From the NCBI GenBank assembly GCA_030998225.1, contig JAPYXD010000737.1:2976001-3040000 (forward strand): a DNA stretch of 64,000 nucleotides, read 5' to 3'. Origin of the DNA: Diplolepis rosae. Lineage: Eukaryota; Arthropoda; Insecta; Hymenoptera; Diplolepididae. Both the position numbers and the translations under genes were made by a program. A model generated the notes under the pieces. That model searched no databases and had not been told where the DNA came from. It worked only from the letters and a program-made list of their open reading frames with translations. This document shows, piece by piece, positions 1-11,422 of the stretch; the stretch's first letter is position 1; every line of letters starts with the position of its first letter.

Positions 1-48
1 CCGCGTAATACGCGAGATCAAACAAAATCTGACCTAAATAAGGTGGCA

Positions 49-94
49 AAGTAATGCGCGAATTCTTAGTACAGAATTTTTATATAAAGTGGCC
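49..94 (+). repeat. Monomer class E (46 bp), type copy
   Basis: The core is followed by GAATTCTTAGTACAGAATTT. This holds a 6-bp hairpin (AATTCT and AGAATT around TAGTAC); copies with ACAGGATTT break the pairing. A TTTATATAAAG tail closes it. It shares the GAATTCTTA start with C, so C and E are sister types. Typical order is D-E-F. Confidence 0.93.
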
Positions 95-140
95 AAGTAA
101 TGCGCGAGCTCTTCGGACTCTGGCTTAAAATTATGTGGCC
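95..140 (+). repeat. Monomer class F (46 bp), type copy
   Basis: The core is followed by GAGCTCTTCGGACTCTGG and CTTAAAATTATGTGGCC. It carries a GAGCTC palindrome, follows E and leads into A or E'. Copies leading into A are often followed by an A whose core reads AATTCGCGAG (for example near 1319 and 4203), a position-specific change. Confidence 0.92.
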
Positions 141-188
141 AAGTAATGCGCGAATTCTTAGTACAGAATTTTTATATATAAAGTGTCC
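141..188 (+). repeat. Monomer class E' (48 bp), E variant with longer TA tail
   Basis: It is identical in plan to E but has TATATATAAAG (two more bases) and usually ends GTGTCC in place of GTGGCC, so the TGGCCA boundary is lost. It follows F or D and leads into A. The GTGTCC ending is a reliable tag for this position on both arms. Confidence 0.92.
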
Positions 189-240
189 AAGTAATGCGCG
201 AGTTCACTGGACTGCAGGACTGATATAAATACAAAAATAG
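189..240 (+). repeat. Monomer class A (52 bp), type copy
   Basis: The core GTAATGCGCGAG is followed by TTCAATGGACGTCAGGACTG and an A-rich tail ending in AAAAATAG. It contains GACGTC (lost in this first copy, present in most others, for example 437-488) and TCAGGACTGA, a short dyad. It always leads into B or D, never into a core of the GTAATG form. Variants: GATATGAATG, GCACAATTAG, GTACAAAAATAGG and CACTGGACTTCAGG, each tied to a particular HOR position. Confidence 0.95.
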
Positions 241-287
241 GCGCGTAATACGCGAGTTGAACGCAGTCTGACCTGAAAAGAGTGGCC
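241..287 (+). repeat. Monomer class B (47 bp), type copy
   Basis: It opens with CGCGTAATACGCG, a 13-bp near-perfect inverted repeat (CGCGTA and TACGCG about a single A). Then come GAGTTGAAC, GTCTGACCTGAAAAGAG and the TGGCC boundary. Two main forms exist: one with GCAGTCTGACC leading to C, one with AAAGTCTGATC leading to H (for example 489-535). Highest GC of all classes, about 55%. Confidence 0.94.
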
Positions 288-335
288 AAGTAATGCGCGA
301 ATTCTTAGGGGTATAAGAATTTTTATAAAGTGGCC
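288..335 (+). repeat. Monomer class C (48 bp), type copy
   Basis: The core is followed by GAATTC and a perfect hairpin: arms AATTCTTA and TAAGAATT around GGGGTA. A TTTTTATAAAG stretch and the TGGCC boundary close it. In all copies I parsed it is followed by G, so C-G behaves as a fused 103-bp dimer present once per HOR. A left-arm variant changes the core to TAAAGCGCGA; a right-arm variant reads TTTGAGCATTAC on the + strand (for example near 31537, 34712, 48113). Confidence 0.94.
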
Positions 336-390
336 AAAAAATAATAATTAACACTTAGGGTCCTTAGACTCTGACCTGAATAATGCGGCC
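336..390 (+). repeat. Monomer class G (55 bp), coreless HOR marker
   Basis: The only class without the GTAATRCGCGA core. Its first half is A/T-rich (AAAAAATAATAATTAAC) and leads into CACTTAGGGTCCTTAG. Its second half, GACTCTGACCTGAATAA plus GCGGCC, resembles the 3' half of D (GAAGTCTGACCTAAATAAGG), so G looks like a D-type tail joined to an unrelated head. It occurs once per HOR. I counted 109 copies by eye and used them to set all block boundaries given here. Confidence 0.95.
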
Positions 391-436
391 AAGTAATGCG
401 CGAGCACTTCGGACTCAGATTTTCAGTAAGGTGGCC
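391..436 (+). repeat. Monomer class H (46 bp), type copy
   Basis: The core is followed by CACTTCGGACTCAGATTTTC and AGTAAGG. It has two positions: after G it reads GAGCACTTCGG; after B it reads GAGCTCTTCGG or GAGCTCATCGG (for example 536-581). It is always followed by A. It shares TCTTCGGACTC with class F, so H and F are sister types with different 3' halves. An alternative tail, ACTCTAATTTACAG, occurs with the 1017-bp block (for example near 12280). Confidence 0.93.
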
Positions 437-633
437 AAGTAATGCGCGAGTTCAATGGACGTCAGGACTGATATAAATGCAAAAATAGCCGCGTAATACG
501 CGAGTTGAACAAAGTCTGATCTGAAAAGAGTGGCCAAGTAATGCGCGAGCTCATCGGACTCAGATTTTCAGTAAGGTGGCCAAGTAATGCGCGAGTTCAA
601 TGGACGTCAGGACTGATATAAATGCAAAAATAG

Positions 634-681
634 CAGCGTAATACGCGAGATCAAGCGAAGTCTGACCTTAATAAGGTGACA
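634..681 (+). repeat. Monomer class D (48 bp), type copy
   Basis: It begins with the CGCGTAATACGCG dyad like B, then GAGATCAAACGAAGTCTGACC and TAAATAAGG, ending GGAGGCA or GGTGGCA where other classes end GGTGGCC. On the left it is followed by E or E'; on the right it is also followed by C. It is preceded by A, often with the CAGCG start in place of CCGCG. Confidence 0.93.
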
Positions 682-2189
682 AAGTAATGCGCGAATTCTT
701 AGTACAGAATTTTTATATATAAAGTGTCCAAGTAATGCGCGAGTTCAATGGACGTCAGGACTGATATAAATACAAAAATAGGCGCGTAATACGCGAGTTG
801 AACGCAGTCTGACCTGAAAAGAGTGGCCAAGTAATGCGCGAATTCTTAGGGGTATAAGAATTTTTATAAAGTGGCCAAAAAATAATAATTAACACTTAGG
901 GTCCTTAGACTCTGACCTGAATAAAGCGGCCAAGTAATGCGCGAGCACTTTGGACTCAGATTTTCAGTAAGGTGGCCAAGTAATGCGCGAGTTCAATGGA
1001 CGTCAGGACTGATATAAATGCAAAAATAGCCGCGTAATACGCGAGTTGAACAAAGTCTGATCTGAAAAGAGTGGCCAAGTAATGCGCGAGCTCTTCGGAC
1101 TCAGATTTTCAGTAAGGTGGCCATGTAATGCGCGAGTTCAATGGACGTCAGGACTGATATAAATGCAAAAAGAGCAGCGTAATACGCGAGATCAAACGAA
1201 GTCTGACCTAAATAAGGAGGCAAAGTAATGCGCGAATTCTTAGTACAGGATTTTTATATAAAGTGGCCAAGTAATGCGCGAGCTCTTCGGACTCTGGCTT
1301 AAAATTATGTGGCCAAGTAATTCGCGAGTTCAATGGACGTCACGACTGATATAAATGCAAAAATAGCCGCGTAATACGCGAGATCAAACAAAATCTGACC
1401 TAAATAAGGTGGCAAAGTAATGCGCGAATTCTTAGTACAGAATTTTTATATAAAGTGGCCAAGTAATGCGCGAGCTCTTCGGACTCTGGCTTAAAATTAT
1501 GTGGCCAAGTAATGCGCGAATTCTTAGTGCAGAATTTTTATATATAATGTGTCCAAGTAATGCGCGAGTTCAATGGATGTCAGGACTGATATAAATACAA
1601 AAATGGGCGCGTAATACGCGAGTTGAACACAGTCTGACCTGAAAAGTGTGGCCAAGTAATGCGCGAATTCTTAGGGGTATAGGAAATTTTATAAAGTGGC
1701 CAAAAAATAATTATTAACACTTATGGTCCTTAGTCTCTGACCTCAATAAAGTGGCCAAGTAATGCGCGAGCTCTTCTGACTCAGTTCTTCAGTAAGGTGG
1801 CCAAGTAATGCGCGAGTTCAATGGACGTCAGGACTGATATAAATGCACAATTAGCCGCGTAATACGCGAGATCAAACGAAGTCTGACCTAAATAAGGAGG
1901 CAAAATAATGCGCGAATTCTTAGGACAGGATTTTTATATAAAGTGGCCAATTAATGCGCGAGCTCTTCGGACTCTGGCTTAAAATTATGTGGCCAAGTAA
2001 TGCGCGAATTCTTAGTACAGAATTTTTATATATAAAGTGTCCAAGTAATGCGCGAGTTCAGTGGAATTCAGGACTGATATAAATACAAAAATAGGCGCGT
2101 AATACGCGAGTTGAACGCAGTCTGACCTGAAAAGAGTGGCCAAGTAATGCGCGAATTCTTAGGGGTATAAGAATTTTTATAAAGTGGCC

Positions 2190-3760
2190 AAAAAATAATA
2201 ATTAACACTTAGGGTCCTTAGACTCTGACCTGAATAATGCGGCCAAGTAATGCGCGAGCACTTCGGACTCAGATTTTCAGTAAGGTGGCCAAGTAATGCG
2301 CGAGTTCAATGGACGTCAGGACTGATATAAATGAAAAATAGCCGCGTAATACGCGAGTTGAACAAAGTCTGATCTGAAAAGAGTGGCCAAGTAATGCGCG
2401 AGCTCATCGGACTCAGATTTTCAGTAAGGTGGCCAAGTAATGCGCGAGTTCAATGAACGTCAGGACTGATATAAATGCAAAAATAGCCGCGTAATACGCG
2501 AGATCAAACGAAGTCTGACCTAAATAAGGAGGCAAAGTAATGCGCGAATTCTTAGTACAGAATTTTTATATATAAAGTGTCCAAGTAATGCGCGAGTTCA
2601 ATGGACGTCAGGACTGATATAAATACAAAAATAGGCGCGTAATACGCGAGTTGAACGCAGTCTGACCTGAAAAGAGTGGCCAAGTAATGCGCGAATTCTT
2701 AGGGGTATAAGAATTTTTATAAAGTGGCCAAAAAATAATAATTAACACTTAGGGTCCTTAGACTCTGACCTGAATAAAGCGGCCAAGTAATGCGCGAGCA
2801 CTTCGGACTCAGATTTTCAGTAAGGTGGCCAAGTAATGCGCGAGTTCAATGGACGTCAGGACTGATATAAATGCAAAAAGAGCAGCGTAATACGCGAGAT
2901 CAAACGAAGTCTGACCTAAATAAGGAGGCAAAGTAATGCGCGAATTCTTAGTACAAGATTTTTATATAAAGTGGCCAAGTAATGCGCGAGTTCAATGAAC
3001 GTTAGGACTGATATAAATGCAAAAATAGCAGCGTAATACGCGAGATCAAACGAAGTCTGACCTAAATAAGGAGGCAAAGTAATGCGCGAATTCTTAGTAC
3101 AGAATTTTTATATATAAAGTGTCCAAGTAATGCGCGAGTTCAATGGACGTCAGGACTGATATAAATACAAAAATAGGCGCGTAATACGCGAGTTGAACGC
3201 AGTCTGACCTGAAAAGAGTGGCCAAGTAATGCGCGAATTCTTAGGGGTATAAGAATTTTTATAAAGTGGCCAAAAAATAATAATTAACACTTAGGGTCCT
3301 TAGACTCTGACCTGAATAAAGCGGCCAAGTAATGCGCGAGCACTTCGGACTCAGATTTTCAGTAAGGTGGCCAAGTAATGCGCGAGTTCAATGGACGTCA
3401 GGACTGATATAAATGCAAAAAATAGCTGCGTAATACGCGAGATCAAACAAAATCTGACCTAATTAAGGTGGCAAAGTAATGCGCGAATTCTTAGTACAGA
3501 ATTTTTATATAAAGTGGCCAAGTAATGCGCGAGCTCTTCGGACTCTGGCTTAAAATTATGTGGCCAAGTAATGCGCGAATTCTTAGTACAGAATTTTTAT
3601 ATATAAAGTGTCCAAGTAATGCGCGAGTTCACTGGACTTCAGGACTGATATAAATTCAAAAATAGGCGCGTAATACGCGAGTTGAACTAAGTCTGAACTG
3701 AAAAGAGTGGCCAAGTAATGCGCGAATTCTTAGGGGTATAAGAATTTTTATAAAGTGGCC
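2190..3760 (+). repeat. HOR blocks 540+542+489
   Basis: Blocks are 2190-2729, 2730-3271 and 3272-3760. The 542-bp block parses as G-H-A-D-E-A-D-E'-A-B-C; its E to A step without F is rare. It carries the private pair GTACAAGATT (2951) and ATGAACGTTAGG (about 2996). Both recur at 7935 and about 7980, giving the 4.98-kb duplication. Confidence 0.92.
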
Positions 3761-6439
3761 AAAAAATAATAATTAACACTTAGGGTCCTTAGACTCTGAC
3801 CTGAATAATGCGGCCAAGTAATGCGCGAGCACTTCGGACTCAGATTTTCAGTAAGGTGGCCAAGTAATGCGCGAGTTCAATGGACGTCAGGACTGATATA
3901 AATGCAAAAATAGCCGCGTAATACGCGAGTTGAACAAAGTCTGATCTGAAAAGAGTGGCCAAGTAATGCGCGAGCTCTTCGGACTCAGATTTTCAGTAAG
4001 GTGGCCAAGTAATGCGCGAGTTCAATGGACGTCAGGACTGATATAAATGCAAAAAGAGCAGCGTAATACGCGAGATCAAACGAACTCTGACCTAAATAAG
4101 GAGGCAAAGTAATGCGCGAATTCTTAGTACAGGATTTTTATATAAAGTGGCCAAGTAATGCGCGAGCTCTTCGGACTCTGGCTTAAAATTATGTGGCCAA
4201 GTAATTCGCGAGTTCAATGGACGTCAGGACTGATATAAATGCAAAAATAGCCGCGTAATACGCGAGATCAAACAAAATCTGACCTAAATAAGGTGGCAAA
4301 GTAATGCGCGAATTCTTAGTACAGAATTTTTATATAAAGTGGCCAAGTAATGCGCGAGCTCTTCGGACTCTGGCTTAAAATTATGTGGCCAAGTAATGCG
4401 CGAATTCTTAGTGCAGAATTTTTATATATAAAGTGTCCAAGTAATGCGCGAGTTCACTGGACTTCAGGACTGATATAAATCGAAAAATAGGCGCGTAATC
4501 CGCGAGTTGAACGCAGTCTGAACTGAAAAGAGTGGCCAAGTAATGCGCGAATTCTTAGGGGTATAAGAATTTTTATAAAGTGGCCAAAAAATAATAATTA
4601 ACACTTAGGGTCCTTAGACTCTGACCTGAATAATGCGGCCAAGTAATGCGCGAGCACTTCGGACTCAGATTTTCAGTAAGGTGGCCAAGTAATGCGCGAG
4701 TTCAATGGACGTCAGGACTGATATAAATGCAAAAATAGCCGCGTAATACGCGAGTTGAACAAAGTCTGATCTGAAAAGAGTGGCCAAGTAATGCGCGAGC
4801 TCATCGGACTCAGATTTTCAGTAAGGTGGCCAAGTAATGCGCGAGTTCAATGGACGTCAGGACTGATATAAATGCAAAAATAGCAGCGTAATACGCGAGA
4901 TCAAACGAAGTCTGACCTAAATAAGGAGGCAAAGTAATGCGCGAATTCTTAGTACAGAATTTTTATATATAAAGTGTCCAAGTAATGCGCGAGTTCAATG
5001 GACGTCAGGACTGATATAAATACAAAAATAGGCGCGTAATACGCGAGTTGAACGCAGTCTGACCTGAAAAGAGTGGCCAAGTAATGCGCGAATTCTTAGG
5101 GGTATAAGAATTTTTATAAAGTGGCCAAAAAATAATAATTAACACTTAGGGTCCTTAGACTCTGACCTGAATAAAGCGGCCAAGTAATGCGCGAGCACTT
5201 CGGACTCAGATTTTCAGTAAGGTGGCCAAGTAATGCGCGAGTTCAATGGACGTCAGGACTGATATAAATGCAAAAATAGCCGCGTAATACGCGAGTTGAA
5301 CAAAGTCTGATCTGAAAAGAGTGGCCAAGTAATGCGCGAGCTCTTCGGACTCAGATTTTCAGTAAGGTGGCCAAGTAATGCGCGAGTTCAATGGACGTCA
5401 GGACTGATATAAATGCAAAAAGAGCAGCGTAATACGCGAGATCAAACGAAGTCTGACCTAAATAAGGAGGCAAAGTAATGCGCGAATTCTTAGTACAGGA
5501 TTTTTATATAAAGTGGCCAAGTAATGCGCGAGCTCTTCGGACTCTGGCTTAAAATTATGTGGCCAAGTAATTCGCGAGTTCAATGGACGTCAGGACTGAT
5601 ATAAATGCAAAAATAGCCGCGTAATACGCGAGATCAAACAAAATCTGACCTAAATAAGGTGGCAAAGTAATGCGCGAATTCTTAGTACAGAATTTTTATA
5701 TAAAGTGGCCAAGTAATGCGCGAGCTCTTCGGACTCTGGCTTAAAATTATGTGGCCAAGTAATGCGCGAGGTCTTAGTGCAGAATTTTTATATATAAAGT
5801 GTCCAAGTAATGCGCGAGTTCAATGGATGTCAGGACTGTTATAAATAAAAAAATTGGCGCGTAATACGGTATTTTAACTCAGTCTGACCTTAATAGTGTG
5901 GCAAAGTAATGCGCGAATTCTTAGGGGTATAAGAATTTTTATAAAGTGGCCAAAAAATAATAATTAACACTTAGGGTCCTTAGACTCTGACCTGAATAAA
6001 GCGGCCAAGTAATGCGCGAGCACTTCGGACTCAGATTTTCAGTAAGGTGGCCAAGTAATGCGCGAGTTCAATGGACGTCAGGACTGATATAAATGCACAA
6101 TTAGCCGCGTAATACGCGAGATCAAACGAAGTCTGATCTAAATAAGGAGGCAAAATAATGCGCGAATTCTTAGGACAGGATTTTTATATAAAGTGGCCAA
6201 GTAATGCGCGAGCTCTTCGGACTCTGGCTTAAAATTATGTGGCCAAGTAATGCGCGAATTCTTAGTACAGAATTTTTATATATAAAGTGTCCAAGTAATG
6301 CGCGAGTTCACTGGACTTCAGGACTGATATAAATACAAAAATAGGCGCGTAATACGCGAGTTGAACGCAGTCTGACCTGAAAAGAGTGGCCAAGTAAAGC
6401 GCGAATTCTTAGGGGTATAAGAATTTTTATAAAGTGGCC
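3761..6439 (+). repeat. M1 module, copy 1 (825+541+825+488)
   Basis: Blocks are 3761-4585, 4586-5126, 5127-5951 and 5952-6439. The last block ends with the TAAAGCGCGA form of C, the first of nine module-end markers. A diverged patch sits at 5839-5911. Confidence 0.93.
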
Positions 6440-8743
6440 AAAAAATAATAATTAACACTTAGGGTCCTTAGACTCTGATCTGAATAAAGCGGCCAAGTGA
6501 TGCGCGAGCACTCCGGACTCAGATTTTCAGTAAGGTGGCCAAGTAATGCGCGAGTTCAATGGACGTCAGGACTGATATGAATGCAAAAATAGCCGCGTAA
6601 TACGCGAGTTGAACAAAGTCTGATCTGAAAAGAGTGGCCAAGTAATGCGCGAGCTCTTCGGACTCAGATTTTCAGTAAGGTGGCCAAGTAATGCGCGAGT
6701 TCAATGGACGTCAGGACTGATATAAATGCAAAAATAGCAGCGTAATACGCGAGATCAAACGAAGTCTGACCTAAATAAGGAGGCAAAGTAATGCGCGAAT
6801 TCTTAGTACAGGATTTTTATATAAAGTGGCCAAGTAATGCGCGAGCTCTTCGGACTCTGGCTTAAAATTATGTGGCCAAGTAATTCGCGAGTTCAATGGA
6901 CGTCAGGACTGATATAAATGCAAAAATAGCCGCGTAATACGCGAGATCAAACGAAGTCTGACCTAAATAAGGAGGCAAAGTAATGCGCGAATTCTTAATA
7001 CAGAATTTTTATATATAAAGTGGCCAAGTAATGCGCGAGTTCATTGGACTTCAGGACTGATATAAATACAAAAATAGGCGCGTAATACGCGAGTTGAACG
7101 CAGTCTGACCTGAAAAGAGTGGCCAAGTAATGCGCGAATTCTTAGGGGTATAAGAATTTTTATAAAGTGGCCAAAAAATAATAATTAACACTTAGGGTCC
7201 TTAGACTCTGACCTGAATAATGCGGCCAAGTAATGCGCGAGCACTTCGGACTCAGATTTTCAGTAAGGTGGCCAAGTAATGCGCGAGTTCAATGGACGTC
7301 AGGACTGATATAAATGAACAATAAGCCGCGTAATACGCGAGTTGAACAAAGTCTGATCTAAATAGAGTGGCCAAGTAATGCGCGAGCTCTTCGGACTCTG
7401 CTTTTCAGTAAGGTGGCCAAGTAATGCGCGAGTTCAATGGACGTCAGGACTGATATAAATGCAAAAATAGCAGCGTAATACGCGAGATCAAACGAAGTCT
7501 GACCTAAATAAGGAGGCAAAGTAATGCGCGAATTCTTAGTACAGAATTTTTATATATAAAGTGTCCAAGTAATGCGCGAGTTCAATGGACGTCAGGACTG
7601 ATATAAATACAAAAATAGGCGCGTAATACGCGAGTTGAACGCAGTCTGACCTGAAAAGAGTGGCCAAGTAATGCGCGAATTCTTAGGGGTATAAGAATTT
7701 TTATAAAGTGGCCAAAAAATAATAATTAACACTTAGGGTCCTTAGACTCTGACCTGAATAAAGCGGCCAAGTAATGCGCGAGCACTTCGGACTCAGATTT
7801 TCAGTAAGGTGGCCAAGTAATGCGCGAGTTCAATGGACGTCAGGACTGATATAAATGCAAAAATAGCAGCGTAATACGCGAGATCAAACGAAGTCTGACC
7901 TAAATAAGGAGGCAAAGTAATGCGCGAATTCTTAGTACAAGATTTTTATATAAAGTGGCCAAGTAATGCGCGAGTTCAATGAACGTTAGGACTGATATAA
8001 ATGCAAAAATAGCAGCGTAATACGCGAGATCAAACGAAGTCTGACCTAAATAAGGAGGCAAAGTAATGCGCGAATTCTTAGTACAGAATTTTTATATATA
8101 AAGTGTCCAAGTAATGCGCGAGTTCAATGGACGTCAGGACTGATATAAATACAAAAATAGGCGCGTAATACGCGAGTTGAACGCAGTCTGACCTGAAAAG
8201 AGTGGCCAAGTAATGCGCGAATTCTTAGGGGTATAAGAATTTTTATAAAGTGGCCAAAAAATAATAATTAACACTTAGGGTCCTTAGACTCTGACCTGAA
8301 TAAAGCGGCCAAGTAATGCGCGAGCACTTCGGACTCAGATTTTCAGTAAGGTGGCCAAGTAATGCGCGAGTTCAATGGACGTCAGGACTGATATAAATGC
8401 AAAAATAGCCGCGTAATACGCGAGATCAAACAAAATCTGACCTAAATAAGGTGGCAAAGTAATGCGCGAATTCTTAGTACAGAATTTTTATATAAAGTGG
8501 CCAAGTAATGCGTGAGCTCTTCGGACTCTGGCTTAAAATTATGTGGCCAAGTAATGCGCGAATTCTTAGTACAGAATTTTTATATATAAAGTGTCCACAT
8601 AATGCTCGAGTTCAATGGACGTCAGGACTGATATAAATAGAAAAATAGGCGCGTAATACGCGAGTTGAACGCAGTCTGAACTGAAAAGAGTGGCCAAGTA
8701 ATGCGCGAATTCTTAGGGGTATAAGAATTTTTATAAAGTGGCC
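6440..8743 (+). repeat. HOR blocks 733+541+542+488
   Basis: Blocks are 6440-7172, 7173-7713, 7714-8255 and 8256-8743. The 733-bp block, G-H-A-B-H-A-D-E-F-A-D-E'-A-B-C, occurs only here in the window. Blocks from 7173 on repeat 2190-3760 with the same private variants. Confidence 0.92.
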
Positions 8744-11422
8744 AAAAAATAATAATTAACACTTAGGGTCCTTAGACTCTGACCTGAATAATGCGGCCAA
8801 GTAATGCGCGAGCACTTCGGACTCAGATTTTCAGTAAGGTGGCCAAGTAATGCGCGAGTTCAATGGACGTCAGGACTGATATAAATGCAAAAATAGCCGC
8901 GTAATACGCGAGTTGAACAAAGTCTGATCTGAAAAGAGTGGCCAAGTAATGCGCGAGCTCTTCGGACTCAGATTTTCAGTAAGGTGGCCAAGTAATGCGC
9001 GAGTTCAATGGACGTCAGGACTGATATAAATGCAAAATGAGCAGCGTAATACGCGAGATCAAACGAAGTCTGACCTAAATAAGGAGGCAAAGTAATGCGC
9101 GAATTCTTAGTACAGGATTTTTATATAAAGTGGGCAAGTAATGCGCGAGCTCTTCGGACTCTGGCTTAAAATTATGTGGCCAAGTAATTCGCGAGTTCAA
9201 TGGACGTCAGGACTGATATAAATGCAAAAATAGCCGCGTAATACGCGAGATCAAACAAAATCTGACCTAAATAAGGTGGCAAAGTAATGCGCGAATTCTT
9301 AGTACAGAATTTTTATATAAAGTGGCCAAGTAATGCGCGAGCTCTTCGGACTCTGGCTTAAAATTATGTGGCCAAGTAATGCGCGAATTCTTAGTACAGA
9401 ATTTTTATATATAAAGTGTCCAAGTAATGCGCGAGATCACTGGACGTCAGGACTGATATAAATACAAAAATAGGCGCGTAATACGCGAGTTGAACGCAGT
9501 CTGAACTGAAAAGAGTGGCCAAGTAATGCGCGAATTCTTAGGGGTATAAGAATTTTTATAAAGTGGCCAAAAAATAATAATTAACACTTAGGGTCCTTAG
9601 ACTCTGACCTGAATAATGCGGCCAAGTAATGCGCGAGCACTTCGGACTCAGATTTTCAGTAAGGTGGCCAAGTAATGCGCGAGTTCAATGGACGTCAGGA
9701 CTGATATAAATGCAAAAATAGCCGCGTAATACGCGAGTTGAACAAAGTCTGATCTGAAAAGAGTGGCCAAGTAATGCGCGAGCTCATCGGACTCAGATTT
9801 TCAGTAAGGTGGCCAAGTAATGCGCGAGTTCAATGGACGTCAGGACTGATATAAATGCAAAAATAGCAGCGTAATACGCGAGATCAAACGAAGTCTGACC
9901 TAAATAAGGAGGCAAAGTAATGCGCGAATTCTTAGTACAGAATTTTTATATATAAAGTGTCCAAGTAATGCGCGAGTTCAATGGACGTCAGGACTGATAT
10001 AAATACAAAAATAGGCGCGTAATACGCGAGTTGAACGCAGTCTGACCTGAAAAGAGTGGCCAAGTAATGCGCGAATTCTTAGGGGTATAAGAATTTTTAT
10101 AAAGTGGCCAAAAAATAATAATTAACACTTAGGGTCCTTAGACTCTGACCTGAATAAAGCGGCCAAGTAATGCGCGAGCACTTCGGACTCAGATTTTCAG
10201 TAAGGTGGCCAAGTAATGCGCGACTTCAATGGACGTCAGGACTGATATAAATGCAAAAATAGCCGCGTAATACGCGAGTTGAACAAAGTCTGATCTGAAA
10301 AGAGTGGCCAAGTAATGCGCGAGCTCTTCGGACTCAGATTTTCAGTAAGGTGGCCAAGTAATGCGCGAGTTCAATGGACGTCAGGACTGATATAAATGCA
10401 AAAAGAGCAGCGTAATACGCGAGATCAAACGAAGTCTGACCTAAATAAGGAGGCAAAGTAATGCGCGAATTCTTAGTACAGGATTTTTATATAAAGTGGC
10501 CAAGTAATGCGCGAGCTCTTCGGACTCTGGCTTAAAATTATGTGGCCAAGTAATTCGCGAGTTCAATGGACGTCAGGACTGATATAAATGCAAAAATAGC
10601 CGCGTAATACGCGAGATCAAACAAAATCTGACCTAAATAAGGTGGCAAAGTAATGCGCGAATTCTTAGTACAGAATTTTTATATAAAGTGGCCAAGTAAT
10701 GCGCGAGCTCTTCGGACTCTGGCTTAAAATTATGTGGCCAAGTAATGCGCGAATTCTTAGTCCAGAATTTTTATATATAAAGTGTCCAAGTAATGCGCGA
10801 GTTCAATGGATGTCAGGACTGATATAAATACAAAAATGGGCGCGTAATACGCGAGTTGAACACAGTCTGACCTGAAAAGTGTGGCCAAGTAATGCGCGAA
10901 TTCTTAGGGGTATAAGAATTTTTATAAAGTGGCCAAAAAATAATAATTAACACTTAGGGTCCTTAGACTCTGACCTGAATAAAGCGGCCAAGTAATGCGC
11001 GAGCACTTCGGACTCAGATTTTCAGTAAGGTGGCCAAGTAATGCGCGAGTTCAATGGACGTCAGGACTGATATAAATGCACAATTAGCCGCGTAATACGC
11101 GAGATCAAACGAAGTCTGATCTAAATAAGGAGGCAAAATAATGCGCGAATTCTTAGGACAGGATTTTTATATAAAGTGGCCAAGTAATGCGCGAGCTCTT
11201 CGGACTCTGGCTTAAAATTATGTGGCCAAGTAATGCGCGAATTCTTAGTACAGAAATTTTATCTATAAAGTGTCCAAGTAATGCGCGAGTTCACTGGACT
11301 TCAGGACTGATATAAATACAAAAATAGGCGCGTAATACGCGAGTTGAACGCAGTCTGACCTGAAAAGAGTGGCCAAGTAAAGCGCGAATTCTTAGGGGTA
11401 TAAGAATTTTTATAAAGTGGCC
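8744..11422 (+). repeat. M1 module, copy 2
   Basis: Blocks are 8744-9568, 9569-10109, 10110-10934 and 10935-11422, an exact length match to 3761-6439 at an offset of 4983 bp. Shared private changes include TAAAGCGCGA in C (6395 and 11378) and, just past the module, AGTGATGCGCGAGCACTCC in H (6496 and 11479). Confidence 0.93.

Larger units (their letters stand above)
1..335 (+). repeat. Partial HOR at left window edge
   Basis: This is the tail of a block whose G lies outside the window: D-E-F-E'-A-B-C. The A copy reads CACTGGACTGCAGG, so it lacks GACGTC. The order matches the end of a 488- or 825-bp block. Confidence 0.9.
336..2189 (+). repeat. HOR blocks 541+825+488, truncated M1 module
   Basis: Blocks are 336-876, 877-1701 and 1702-2189. 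The 825-bp block parses fully as G 877, H 932, A 978, B 1030, H 1077, A 1123, D 1175, E 1223, F 1269, A 1315, D 1367, E 1415, F 1461, E' 1507, A 1555, B 1607, C 1654-1701. The trio aligns with 4586-6439 at a 4250-bp offset. The G starting at 1702 is unusually diverged (TTATTAAC, TTATGGTCC, CCTCAATAAAGTGGCC). Confidence 0.92.

Noticed and set aside
49..94. TATATAAA tails of E monomers as TATA-box promoters
   Set aside because: They occur in every E copy as part of the monomer, with no adjoining gene or initiation signal that I can see.
189..240. CRE-like TGACGTCC on the reverse strand of A
   Set aside because: It differs from the CRE palindrome at one base, lies in every A copy of an apparently gene-free array, and has no promoter context.
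336..390. Telomere-like TTAGGG in G and TTAGGGG in C
   Set aside because: Each occurs once per monomer and never in tandem, so these are chance hexamers, not interstitial telomere repeats.
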